The translations under genes were made by a program, and so were the position numbers. Source: Frankia sp. AiPs1 (GTDB lineage Bacteria; Actinomycetota; Actinomycetes; Frankiales; Frankiaceae). From it: 64,000 nucleotides of DNA. The stretch is taken from NCBI RefSeq assembly GCF_023716945.1, contig NZ_JAMQQF010000002.1:26630-90629 (forward strand). The letters are read 5' to 3'. The notes under the pieces are model-generated. The model was not told the DNA's origin. It ran no database searches and saw only the letters and a program-made list of their open reading frames with translations. Positions 45,838 through 54,589 of the stretch are shown here, piece after piece; the stretch's first letter is position 1, and each line of letters opens with the position of its first letter.

Positions 45838-46602
45838 TCAGACGGTGGGCAGCAGTCCTCCGTCGACCACATGGTTGGTCCCGGTCAGGTAGCTGGCCGC
45901 CGGGGACACGAGGAAGGCGACGAGCGCGGCAACGTCGTCGGCGGTGCCGGGCCGCTGGAGCGGCACACTGAAGCTGGTCATGAACTGCCGGCGGGCGGTG
46001 TCGAGGTCGGTGCCGGACTCGTCGGCGAGGACCCGCAGCCGGGTGGCGAGGGCGGAGGTCTCGATCACGCCGGGCGAGACCAGGTTGACCCGCACGTTGC
46101 CACGGCCGACCTCGTTGGCGAGTCCTTTGCTGTAGGTGGCCAGCGCGGCCTTGGCGCAGGCGTACGCGAGCGCGGCCGGTTGCGGCAGCCGGGCCGCGTT
46201 GGAGCCGATGTGCACGATGGCGCCGCCACCGGCGGCGATCATGCCAGGCACGACCGCGCGGTCCAGTCGGACGGCCGACAGCAGGCTGCCGTTCAGGTCG
46301 GTGAACCAGTCGGCGTCGGTCATCGCCAGGACGCCGGCGGGAACGCGGGTCTGGCTGGCCGCGTTGTCGACAAGGATGTCGATGCCGCCGAGGTGGGCCG
46401 CCGCCTCGGCGGCAAGCTGTCGGGGGCCGTCCGCGGTGGAGAGGTCGGCCGCGACGAAGTGGCCGGGTCCGTCGTAGTCGCCGCGGGATCGCGCCGACAC
46501 GACGACCCGAGCACCGGCGTCGCTGAGATGTCGGGCCACGGCCGCGCCGATCCCGCGCGTGCCGCCGGTGACAAGAGCCCTGGACTCTGGGAGGTCGCTC
46601 AA
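45838..46602 (-). CDS. Classical SDR oxidoreductase controlled by divergent ArsR repressor
   Basis: 254 residues from a probable TTG start at 46602 (AAAGGA 8-9 nt upstream; homology begins three residues later). Classical SDR elements: ALVTGGTRGIGAAVARHLSD, DNAASQT, IVHIGSNAARLP with the catalytic Ser, and YACAK providing Tyr and Lys, then VRVNLVSPGVIETS and the C-terminal TGTNHVVDGG. The substrate is unknown. A palindromic site in the 54-bp gap to the divergent ArsR-type gene suggests the repressor controls this gene. The frame extends upstream to 46779, but that part overlaps the repressor gene and looks non-coding. Confidence 0.88.
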   Translation of the reverse strand: MSDLPESRALVTGGTRGIGAAVARHLSDAGARVVVSARSRGDYDGPGHFVAADLSTADGPRQLAAEAAAHLGGIDILVDNAASQTRVPAGVLAMTDADWFTDLNGSLLSAVRLDRAVVPGMIAAGGGAIVHIGSNAARLPQPAALAYACAKAALATYSKGLANEVGRGNVRVNLVSPGVIETSALATRLRVLADESGTDLDTARRQFMTSFSVPLQRPGTADDVAALVAFLVSPAASYLTGTNHVVDGGLLPTV

Positions 46603-46616
46603 GACAGGTTCCTTTA

Positions 46617-46632
46617 ATCGATAATCGTCGAT
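46617..46632. promoter_or_regulatory. Inverted repeat ATCGA-N6-TCGAT, candidate ArsR operator
   Basis: ATCGATAATCGTCGAT lies in the 54-bp gap between the SDR start (46602) and the divergent ArsR-type start (46657), in otherwise AT-rich sequence. Perfect 5-bp arms with a 6-nt spacer and the position fit an operator controlling both genes. Confidence 0.5.
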
Positions 46633-46656
46633 GATAGATGAGCGTAACATCGACGC

Positions 46657-47004
46657 ATGCGTCGCGTCGTGCATCCCCCCGCCGACCAGATCACCCTGGC
46701 TACCGTGCTGTCCGCGCTGGGGGACCCGATCCGGCTCGAGATCGTGAAGGTGCTCGGCGACGGCCAGGAGCATCTGCAACCGGACTTCGTCGTGCCGGTC
46801 GGGCAGTCAACGTTGAGTCATCACATGAAGACACTGCGCGACGCCGGCGTCGTCCTTAGTCGACCCGAGGGCACCCGCTGCTTCGTGTCGCTGCGCCCCG
46901 AACTCGAGCAGAAGTTCCCGGGGCTTCTGGACGCGGTCCTGCGGTCGACGCGCCCATCGGCGGTGGAGCGGGCACGAGCCGATGGGGGAGAGCGGAGGGC
47001 TTAG
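46657..47004 (+). CDS. ArsR-family transcriptional repressor
   Basis: 115 residues from ATG 46657. A single winged helix-turn-helix: TVLSALGDPIRLEIVKVLGD, then VPVGQSTLSHHMKTLRDAGV and VLSRPEGTRCFVSLRPE. The recognition helix QSTLSHHMKTLRDAG is typical. No ELCVCDL-type metal-binding cysteines are seen, so it responds to something other than arsenite, possibly the substrate of the divergent SDR. Confidence 0.9.
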   Translation: MRRVVHPPADQITLATVLSALGDPIRLEIVKVLGDGQEHLQPDFVVPVGQSTLSHHMKTLRDAGVVLSRPEGTRCFVSLRPELEQKFPGLLDAVLRSTRPSAVERARADGGERRA

Positions 47005-47205
47005 CGGGCCCTGGGCGGTGAGCCGCTGGGAGCGCTGCATGTCGATGGTGCGGCCTGAGCCCCCACACCGCGTCTGCGGCCTGTGCGCGACCACAAACCA
47101 TGAGACGCCCGCCCGGTTCTCCGCGGCTCGCCCGGCCTGCCTGCGCTGGGACGGTCACCACCCAGCCGGCCCGTCCTCGCTGGACACGACAGGCGGGCAG
47201 CCGCA

Positions 47206-48738
47206 CTAGCAGTGACGAGCGAGCTCGGTGAACAGCGTGTTGTCCGGGTACCGGCGCAGCGCGCCGGCGAGCAGCTGCCGGTACGGGGCGACGATGATGC
47301 CGTGGTCGAGCTCCCGAAACGTCTCGGTCCACCAAGCCCACGGGCTGAGGCCGATCGGGTTGATCTGACCGGAGCGGGCCAGACCGATTTCGTCGAGTAG
47401 CTGCGCGCCCGGCGTTCCGGAGCCGAACACGCGGGCCAGCTCGTTGCAGAATCTGTGGTGCTGCTCACGGGTAAGAACGAGGTCGTCCGGGCCGGGTTCG
47501 GGCGTCAGCGCCGGATCGGCGGCGGCCGCCGGTCGGCGCATAGCCAACCATCCGCGCACCTTGTCGACGTCCGTGGCCCGGCCCGTCAGCTCCGTCAGCC
47601 CGGCGACCTCGTCGTCCAACCGCTGCCGAAACCACTGCGCGAGGTTCAGATCGTCGCCGATCGGACCGTCGGGTTCCCGCTCCGCACCCAGCAGCCCGGC
47701 CCGGGCAAGGTTGCGCCGCATGTTGCCGTGGATGATCTCGATACTCTGGCGCATCCGTCGCAGTCTGGACAGCGTTGTCGCCGCGATGACCAGGTCCTTG
47801 TGAAGTCGGGCCGAGTCCCGTCCACCGTCCACCGGACCGTCGCGCAGGGCATCGCCTGGCCTGGCCGGGCCGGCCGCATCTGTGGCGCGAACTCCATGGT
47901 GGTCGCCAGCTCTGTCGTCGCCGCCGTCGCCGGGGCCGTCGCCGTCGCCGTCGCCGTCAAGTATCCAGTCGATGCGGCGGTCCACGTCCTCCCGGAACTG
48001 ACGCAGCTGCCGTCCGCCGGCGAACACCCGCAGCTGGTGACGCAGCTTGGCCGCATGCAGCAGGAACCGTGCCAGCGGGGTCAGGTCGCCGTCGCCGGTC
48101 GCCGTCCAGACGAGCTGGTCGACCCGCACCTCGTGGTCCTGCGGGCCCAGTACGACGAACCGGCGTAGCGACCGGTCGTCGGACGCGGCAACCGTGATCT
48201 CCCAGAGGCAGATTCGGCTGTCCAGCTCGGTGACCTGGCGCCGCCAGGCAAGTGGGGTCGGCGGCCGAAGCGCGGCCTGGACCAGGCTGCCCCTCTCATC
48301 GTCGGGGCACCCGGGGGGTGACAGACCGAGGAACAGCCGGGCCTCGCCGACAGTGATGCCGTCGACCGAGCCAGCGCCGTGCGGCGGATGGAGGATCGAG
48401 AGCCAGGTCGCTTCCAGCTCCGGCCAGTGCAGTTCAGGCTGGTCGGCGGGTGCCTGCATGACCGAGATGCACAGCAGGTCGTGCTCGACCCGGGCGAGGG
48501 CCTGCCAGACTCCCGGCCGGTCGCCTCCCGCGGCGGCAACCAGCGCGGAGGCATCCGAGGGGAGGTGCGCCGGAAGGTCGACGGGGACGTGCAGACCGGC
48601 AATGGCCGCGGTCAGCCGAAGGTCGCGGCGGATCCATCGCCACAGGCGCGCCGTCTGCTGCCATCCTGTCCCACCGTCGGTCGCATCCGGGCGCAGCCAG
48701 AGATAGGTGAGCAGCGCCGGGGCACGCGGCCCAGTCAC
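47206..48738 (-). CDS. CATRA-type caspase/TPR-associated conflict-system protein
   Basis: 510 residues from GTG 48738, whose first bases overlap the upstream stop as GTGA. N-terminal half: APALLTYLWLRPDATDGGTG, then RDLRLTAAIAGLHVPVDLPA and VEHDLLCISVMQAPADQPEL. C-terminal half: LHKDLVIAATTLSRLRRMRQ, then SIEIIHGNMRRNLARAGLLG and LVLTREQHHRFCNELARVFG. An Asp/Gly-rich low-complexity stretch (DGDGDGDG) sits in the middle. Size, composition and position (paired with a small protein and divergent from a TPR-CHAT gene) match what NCBI calls the CATRA conflict system caspase/TPR-repeat-associated protein. The name is from memory. Molecular function is unknown; the predicted role is as a sensor or regulator of the CHAT protease. 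Confidence 0.7.
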   Translation of the reverse strand: MTGPRAPALLTYLWLRPDATDGGTGWQQTARLWRWIRRDLRLTAAIAGLHVPVDLPAHLPSDASALVAAAGGDRPGVWQALARVEHDLLCISVMQAPADQPELHWPELEATWLSILHPPHGAGSVDGITVGEARLFLGLSPPGCPDDERGSLVQAALRPPTPLAWRRQVTELDSRICLWEITVAASDDRSLRRFVVLGPQDHEVRVDQLVWTATGDGDLTPLARFLLHAAKLRHQLRVFAGGRQLRQFREDVDRRIDWILDGDGDGDGPGDGGDDRAGDHHGVRATDAAGPARPGDALRDGPVDGGRDSARLHKDLVIAATTLSRLRRMRQSIEIIHGNMRRNLARAGLLGAEREPDGPIGDDLNLAQWFRQRLDDEVAGLTELTGRATDVDKVRGWLAMRRPAAAADPALTPEPGPDDLVLTREQHHRFCNELARVFGSGTPGAQLLDEIGLARSGQINPIGLSPWAWWTETFRELDHGIIVAPYRQLLAGALRRYPDNTLFTELARHC

Positions 48739-49088
48739 GGCCGGCGTTCCTCCAGGGCGTGGTCCGGGGATCGGTCGGTGACCGGCAGCAGCCGCTCCTG
48801 GAGCTCGTGGGCGCGGTCCCGGGACTGCTGTCCGATGCCCTTCGGCGGATTCGGCGGGTCGTCGTCGGCGTCCACACCGCCCTCGCCGTGACGATTCCGG
48901 ACCCGGTTGGCTTCCAGGTCGAGTGCCCGCAGGGCGGATCGGAAGGCCTCGGCGTCCGCGCGGGCCAGCGCCTCGTCCAGCGCTGCGAGAACCGCCTCGA
49001 TCCGACGCCAGCTCTCGTCGTCGCCGGTCAGCTCGACCAGCAGGTCCAGCGCCTGGTGAGCTTCGGTGCGGAGCCGATCGGTGATCAT
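48735..49088 (-). CDS. CATRA-system-associated small protein
   Basis: 117 residues from ATG 49088 with GGAGGGAAA directly upstream. The first 70 residues are helical and acidic (MITDRLRTEAHQALDLLVEL, then TGDDESWRRIEAVLAALDEA), followed by a Pro/Asp-rich linker and a short helix. It ends in a GTGA overlap with the 510-residue partner gene, so the two are translationally coupled. Such a small partner is the second component of CATRA loci. Its job is unknown. Confidence 0.65.
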   Translation of the reverse strand: MITDRLRTEAHQALDLLVELTGDDESWRRIEAVLAALDEALARADAEAFRSALRALDLEANRVRNRHGEGGVDADDDPPNPPKGIGQQSRDRAHELQERLLPVTDRSPDHALEERRP

Positions 49089-49198
49089 TTTCCCTCCAGA
49101 TCGTCGACATCCGAGCCGCACCACGGACCCTGCGGACAGTCTGGACCAGATTCAACCGGCGCAATGCCTGACTGGACAGCAGATCGACACATAATCAG
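49089..49198. promoter_or_regulatory. Divergent promoter of the CATRA-like locus
   Basis: 110 bp between the small protein gene (minus) and the TPR-CHAT gene (plus). A CATAAT hexamer at 49190-49195 lies 3-6 bp before the tandem GTG starts (49199, 49202), consistent with a leaderless transcript for the CHAT gene. The opposite gene has a standard ribosome-binding site. Confidence 0.45.
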
Positions 49199-52100
49199 GT
49201 GGTGACGTCAGTGATCGGTGCGATCGACTTCGCGATCGTCTGGCGGCTGATCGAGAGGTTCGCCGAGACCGGCGATGCCGCCGAGCTCCTGGCCTTGGCG
49301 ACAGATCGACGGATGGCACAGCTGCTGGCCGCGCAGCCACACCTCGGCGTCCTGTTGGACTTCCAGCCGCTGCCCCGCCCCAGGGGGCACGCCGAGGACG
49401 GCGAGGACGAGGGGGACGAGGCGGACGAGGGGGACGAGGGGCAGACGCCCGATCGGGACGCGCTCGTGACGCTCGTCCAGCAGGTCCGCACGGCAGGCTG
49501 GTACTACTGGGCCCGCAGCCACGCGCTCGGCCCCGGGCGGGGTCAGGTCGACCTGTCCGCCGCCATGGCGCTGTTGACCCCCTTGCATGCGATCGATCCC
49601 ACGCTCGTCCCGAGCGACATCGCCGAGGCGATCGACGGCGCACAGCCGGCAGACGCCGACGGGCCGTGGCCGCTGCACGACAGCGCCCTGACCCTGTGGC
49701 CCGTCGCGGCCCGCAGTGGGGTCACCGAACTGTTCGACATCGTCGTCGCGATGGTCGCCCAGGCAATCGTCGGACTGCCGGTGGACGACCCCGACCGCGC
49801 GATCATGCTCACCAACCTCGCCGGCATCTTCCACGGCCGCTACCTGGTCAGCGCCGAACAGTCGGACCTGGACGACGCAGTCACCGCCGCCCGGGCGGCG
49901 GTGACAGCCACCCCCGAGGGCGCCGCCGGGCTGGCTGCCAGGCTGACCAACCTCAGCCTGGCGTTGCGCGCACGCCACGAGCACCTCGGCGGCGGCGACG
50001 ACCTCGCCGCCGCTGCCGACGTCGGACGCCAGGCCGTCCAGGCCGCGCCGGCGGGCCATCCCGACCGGGTCCGGGTACTCGGCAACGTCGCGGCCACCCT
50101 GCTCGCCCGCCACGGTCACACGCAGTCCGACGCCGACCTGACCGACGCCGCCGCGCTGGCCCGCGAGTCCGTGACCACCGATGATCCCGGTCAGCCCGGT
50201 GCCGCCACCCGGCGCTCGAACGCCGCGCTGATCCTGCGCACACTGTTTCGCCGAACCGGCGACGCGGCTCTGCTCGCCGAGGCCGTCGACCTCGCCCGGC
50301 AGGCGCAGACGATCGACGAGGACGACCCGTTCGTGCAGGCCAATCTCAGCGTCCTGCTGGACGCACGGTATCGGCTCACCGGCGACATCGAGGATCTCGC
50401 GGCCGCGCTGCAGCTGGGCCGGGCGGCGCTGGCCGGCCGTGCGCCCAGCGACTCCGCGCGCCCCCGCCGCCTGATCCATCTGAGCGTCATGCTGACCGAG
50501 CTCGCCCGGCTGCCACCCGGCTCCCTCCCCCCGACCCGCACCGACCAGCATCCCCTGGACGAAGCCGTGACGGTGGCCGCGGCAGCCGTCGAGCAGACCC
50601 CGGCGGAGCATCCCGACCTTCCCGCCCATCTGACCAGCCTTGCCGCCGCCGCGCAGGCCCGTTTCGATCGGAGGAACGACCCGGCCGATCTCGATCTCGC
50701 CCTCGCCGCGGGCACCCGAGCCCTGAAGCTGTTCGGCCTGCAGCATGCCGAACGCGCGACCTGCCTGACGAATCTGGGCATCGCCCTACGGACGCGATGC
50801 GCGCTCAGCGGCGACGAGGCCGACCTCGACCAGGCCATCGAGATGGCCCGTAAGGCGGTCGCGGCCACCCCGCCGGACCATGTCGACCTCGCCGCCCGAC
50901 GCGCCAACCTGGCCGTCGCCCTCGTCGAACGGTTCGAACACACCGGGGCGAGCGCGGCGGCGACCGAGGCGATCGAGGTACTTCGGCTCGCCGCAGGCAC
51001 GCTCGCGGCCGACGACCAGGCGACCGTACTGGTCCGGCTCAACCTCGCCGCCGCGCTGCAGTCGTTGATCAGCCGGTCCAGCTGGGTCTACCAGGACGCT
51101 CCGCAGGAGCTGGCCGACGAGGCGGTGGAGCTCGCCCGCAGCGTCGTCGACCTCGCCGGGGTGGACCATCCCGACCGGGCCGCCGCGCTGACAACGCTGG
51201 GTGGAGCCCTGCTCAGCCGCTATGAACTGATCAGCAGCCTGCCGCCGGCCGTGGCCGCGTTCTTCGAGCAGGGCCCCGATTCCCTGGACCCCTGGGCGGA
51301 TCTCGATGAGGCGATCGAGATCGCCCGCGCCGGCCTGGCCGCCACCTCACCGCAGGAGCGCCTGCACCCGGCGGTGCTGGTCAACATCTGCGCCATGCTG
51401 GTCGAACGACATACGCGGCGCCCGCGGGGGACTCCGCCGGGCCGGCGCAGTCCCGACTACCGCCCGGTCGACGCCGACCTGGACGAGGCGGTCCGGATGG
51501 CCGACGACGCGCTGGCACTGCTCCAGGCCGAGCAGCCCGAGCAGCCCGAGCAGGCCAGAACGCTGCTCCATCTCGGCCGCGCGCTGCAGGCCCGGCACGC
51601 CGTCGCCGGGGAACGCGCCGACCTCGAACGTGCGGACGTCGCCCTGGACCGCGCCGCGGCCATGACGATCGCCCCGACCGTCACCCGGGTGCGCGCCGCC
51701 GCCTCCCGCGGCGAGGCCGCCGCGACCCTGGCCGACCTCGCACCCGACGACGAACACCGCGAACCGCACCTGCACGCGGCCGCCGACAGTTACGCGCTCG
51801 CGATCGACCTGCTGGCCCGCCTCGCACCACGCGATCTCGACCGAAACGACCAGGAGGTACGGCTGGCGGAGATCTCCGGGCTCGCCCGCGACGCAGCGGC
51901 GGCGCTCATCCGAGCCGGTCGACCGCAGGAGGCCCTGCTCCGCCTCGACCAGGGGCGGGGGGTGCTCCTCGGTCAGGCCTACGACATCCGGGCCGACCTG
52001 ACCGACATCGCCCTGGCGGCGCCGGAACTCGCCAGCAGGTTCGATGCCGTCAGGCTGCTGTTGGACGCCACGGCGAACAACCCGCTGCAGCAGGATCACG

Positions 52101-53401
52101 ACCAGACCACGATTGTTCACGCGCAGACCCGGCACCGGCGGGAACTCGTCGCGGAACTGGCAGAGCTGACCGACCGAATCCGGGCCCGGCCCGGCTGCGC
52201 GAACTTCCTCCGGCCACCCCCGGTCGAGCAGCTGCGCGAGGCCGCGGCCGAGGGACCCGTCGTCGTCGTCAACGTCAGCAGGTACCGGTGTGATGCCCTG
52301 ATCGTGACGGTCGACGGCGTGGACCATCTGGCCTTGCCCGCCGTGACCGAAAACGACGTCCGGGCACAGGTGATCGGCCTGCTGCGGGCGGTCGACGTCG
52401 GCACGGATCCGACCGTGCCTCCCACGGACCGCACTGACGCCGACACGACCGCACGCCGCGTACTGGCCTGGCTCTGGCACCGAGTGGCCGAACCCGTCCT
52501 CAACCGGCTGGAGTCGCTGGGGACGCTGCCGCCACCCGGTGACAGCGAGGGCCCACCACCGCGCCTGTGGTGGTGCCCCACCGGACTACTCAGCTACCTA
52601 CCGCTGCACGCCGCCGGGCGGCACGATCCCGACGCACCCGAGGGGCAGACGGTCATCGACCGCGTCGTCAGCTCCTACACGCCGACGGTCCGTTCCCTGC
52701 TCTGGAGCCGCACGCGACCGGGCTGGGCGGCACCCCCAGCATCCGGACCCAGCGAGGGACAGAGCGAGGGACACGGCGAGGCCACGGCCGAGCCCGGGAC
52801 GCCGCGCGTCCTCGCCGTCGCGATGCCCGCCACACCCGGCCAGCGCAACCTGCCCGGCGCCGACCGTGAGATCGCGATGCTTCGCGAGACGTTTCCCAGC
52901 CAGGTATCGGTCCTGCGCGACGCGGACGCCACCCGGGCCGCGGTCCTCGCCGCCGCGCCCGAGAGCACCTGGGCGCACTTCGCCTGCCACGCGACCAGCG
53001 ATCCGGTCCGCCCCTCCGACAGCCTCCTGCTCGTTCACGACCACGAGACTGCCCCACTGACCGTGTCCGACCTGCACGCCCTCCGCCTCGACGCGGCCTG
53101 CCTGGGATTCCTCTCCGCCTGCACCACGGCCCGATCATCACCCGCGCTCGTCGACGAGGCCATCCACCTTCTGTCCGGCCTCCAGCTCGCCGGCTACCGT
53201 CACGTCGTCGGCTCGTTGTGGCCGGTCTCGGACCGGATCACCCTCACCGTGGCAACCCGCTTCTACCAGGAGCTCGCCCGAGCCGCGGATGCCCAGGCGG
53301 CCAGCAGCGCCACCGCACTGCACGCCGCTGTCCAACAGCTGCGCGAGGTGTGGGCGGACGTCCCCACCGTCTGGGCCTCCTTCATCCACAGCGGCCAGTG
53401 A
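49199..53401 (+). CDS. Giant TPR-CHAT caspase-like protease (CATRA locus effector)
   Basis: 1400 residues from GTG 49199 or 49202. An N-terminal region (MVTSVIGAIDFAIVWRLIER) and an acidic low-complexity segment EDEGDEADEGDEGQTPD are followed by about a dozen divergent TPR-type repeats of the kind AVTATPEGAAGLAARLTNLS (about residues 190-880). The CHAT domain (about 1030-1400) has LWWCPTGLLSYLPLHAAGRH, PGQRNLPGADREIAMLRETF, the catalytic His1264 in WAHFACHATSD and Cys1308 in GFLSACTTARS, then LAGYRHVVGSLWPVSDR. Compared with the CHAT protein at 12.7 kb the repeats are far more diverged while the protease part is similar. Divergent pairing with the CATRA genes makes this the likely effector protease. 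Confidence 0.92.
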   Translation: MVTSVIGAIDFAIVWRLIERFAETGDAAELLALATDRRMAQLLAAQPHLGVLLDFQPLPRPRGHAEDGEDEGDEADEGDEGQTPDRDALVTLVQQVRTAGWYYWARSHALGPGRGQVDLSAAMALLTPLHAIDPTLVPSDIAEAIDGAQPADADGPWPLHDSALTLWPVAARSGVTELFDIVVAMVAQAIVGLPVDDPDRAIMLTNLAGIFHGRYLVSAEQSDLDDAVTAARAAVTATPEGAAGLAARLTNLSLALRARHEHLGGGDDLAAAADVGRQAVQAAPAGHPDRVRVLGNVAATLLARHGHTQSDADLTDAAALARESVTTDDPGQPGAATRRSNAALILRTLFRRTGDAALLAEAVDLARQAQTIDEDDPFVQANLSVLLDARYRLTGDIEDLAAALQLGRAALAGRAPSDSARPRRLIHLSVMLTELARLPPGSLPPTRTDQHPLDEAVTVAAAAVEQTPAEHPDLPAHLTSLAAAAQARFDRRNDPADLDLALAAGTRALKLFGLQHAERATCLTNLGIALRTRCALSGDEADLDQAIEMARKAVAATPPDHVDLAARRANLAVALVERFEHTGASAAATEAIEVLRLAAGTLAADDQATVLVRLNLAAALQSLISRSSWVYQDAPQELADEAVELARSVVDLAGVDHPDRAAALTTLGGALLSRYELISSLPPAVAAFFEQGPDSLDPWADLDEAIEIARAGLAATSPQERLHPAVLVNICAMLVERHTRRPRGTPPGRRSPDYRPVDADLDEAVRMADDALALLQAEQPEQPEQARTLLHLGRALQARHAVAGERADLERADVALDRAAAMTIAPTVTRVRAAASRGEAAATLADLAPDDEHREPHLHAAADSYALAIDLLARLAPRDLDRNDQEVRLAEISGLARDAAAALIRAGRPQEALLRLDQGRGVLLGQAYDIRADLTDIALAAPELASRFDAVRLLLDATANNPLQQDHDQTTIVHAQTRHRRELVAELAELTDRIRARPGCANFLRPPPVEQLREAAAEGPVVVVNVSRYRCDALIVTVDGVDHLALPAVTENDVRAQVIGLLRAVDVGTDPTVPPTDRTDADTTARRVLAWLWHRVAEPVLNRLESLGTLPPPGDSEGPPPRLWWCPTGLLSYLPLHAAGRHDPDAPEGQTVIDRVVSSYTPTVRSLLWSRTRPGWAAPPASGPSEGQSEGHGEATAEPGTPRVLAVAMPATPGQRNLPGADREIAMLRETFPSQVSVLRDADATRAAVLAAAPESTWAHFACHATSDPVRPSDSLLLVHDHETAPLTVSDLHALRLDAACLGFLSACTTARSSPALVDEAIHLLSGLQLAGYRHVVGSLWPVSDRITLTVATRFYQELARAADAQAASSATALHAAVQQLREVWADVPTVWASFIHSGQ

Positions 53402-53660
53402 ACACGGCCATGCGCAGCGGTCACGGCTGCTCGGGTAACGGTCCTGGTCCTGCGGGCGATGGGCCCGTCGGCGTGGTGGCCGGTGGCGTGGCGGCGGTGC
53501 GGGGTCGCCCGGAGGCGCCCGTAGTTCCAGCCCCTGGAGGAGAGAGCCTGGCATGCGGTCGTCGGGTGTCGGACAGGGCGGGAGGCGGCGGGCGGCGGGC
53601 GGTTACGTTCCGCGGGTCGGTTCATGTGTCGACTCGACGGGACCTGGCCGGGAGGCGGAC

Positions 53661-54431
53661 GTGTGGGTAGGCAGGGCGGGTCGGCGAGCGGCCGGCGCAC
53701 GGTGGTGGGCGGCCATCTTCGTGGCGGCGTCGGTGACGGCGCTCGCCGGCTGTGCCAGCGAGGGGCGCACCGGCGGGCAGGCGGCTGTGACGACGGTTTC
53801 GACCGCCGGGACAGGCACCGGGGCGGGCAGCTCGGGGGCGGGCGGCGCGCGTGGCGGCGCGGTGACTCGGCTGGTCAACCTGGCGCCCGTCGACCGCCGT
53901 GGACAACCGGCGAAGGGCTGGACCGTCGACGGGCGCGACGATCATCCGGACGCGCCGATCGACTGCGGCGACACCAGCCAGGTGAGCCCGGCGCCGGCCG
54001 CCGTCAGCGGCAACATCTACTTCTGTTCGCCCAGCGCCGCCGGCGCCGACACCTGCTGGCCGACTCCCCAGGCGCACCGGATGCTCTGCCTGCGCGACCC
54101 GTACTCGGCCACGCTCGCCGCGCTCACGGCCCAGTCGCTCGTCGCCACGGTCTCCCCGCCCAGGAACCCCGTCCCGCTCGGCCTGGTCCTGGCCAACGGG
54201 GACCGCTGCCGGCTGCGCGACGGTGGCGCCTGGGGATCCCCGGTGGACCATCCGGACTATGCCGGCTACTACTCCTGTGGCCCGCGCGACATCGTCTGGG
54301 CGCCGCAGAATGCGCCCACCGGCGGCATCGACAGGACCGGCGGACGCTGGACCGTCCTGGTCGGAGACGTCACCGGCCCCCTCACCACCGTCTCCGTCAC
54401 GACGGCCGACTTCGTCACCACCGCCCCCTGA
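53661..54431 (+). CDS. Putative secreted lipoprotein
   Basis: 256 residues from GTG 53661 (GGGAGGCGG upstream). A signal peptide of the lipoprotein type: basic start MWVGRAGRRAAGARWWAAIF, hydrophobic core, lipobox VTALAGC (Cys about residue 31). After a Ser/Gly/Thr-rich linker the mature part (VDGRDDHPDAPIDCGDTSQV, then GNIYFCSPSAAGADTCWPTP and MLCLRDPYSATLAALTAQSL) contains six cysteines, which could form disulfides. No enzymatic motif recognised. It lies 260 bp downstream of the CHAT gene and its relation to that locus is unclear. Similar proteins are common hypothetical lipoproteins in actinobacteria. Confidence 0.8.
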   Translation: MWVGRAGRRAAGARWWAAIFVAASVTALAGCASEGRTGGQAAVTTVSTAGTGTGAGSSGAGGARGGAVTRLVNLAPVDRRGQPAKGWTVDGRDDHPDAPIDCGDTSQVSPAPAAVSGNIYFCSPSAAGADTCWPTPQAHRMLCLRDPYSATLAALTAQSLVATVSPPRNPVPLGLVLANGDRCRLRDGGAWGSPVDHPDYAGYYSCGPRDIVWAPQNAPTGGIDRTGGRWTVLVGDVTGPLTTVSVTTADFVTTAP

Positions 54432-54589
54432 ACGCCTCTTGAACCGCTCCCTGAACCGCCCTGGGACGGCCCCTGGTTGGGATTTGACGTGGGTGGACGC
54501 AAACACGGCTGCCAGCGAGCTGTTGGAGTCACTGGCAACACAGGGTGACGCGGATTTCGCGGAAAGAATGCCCACGCGGCGGTTGTGGG

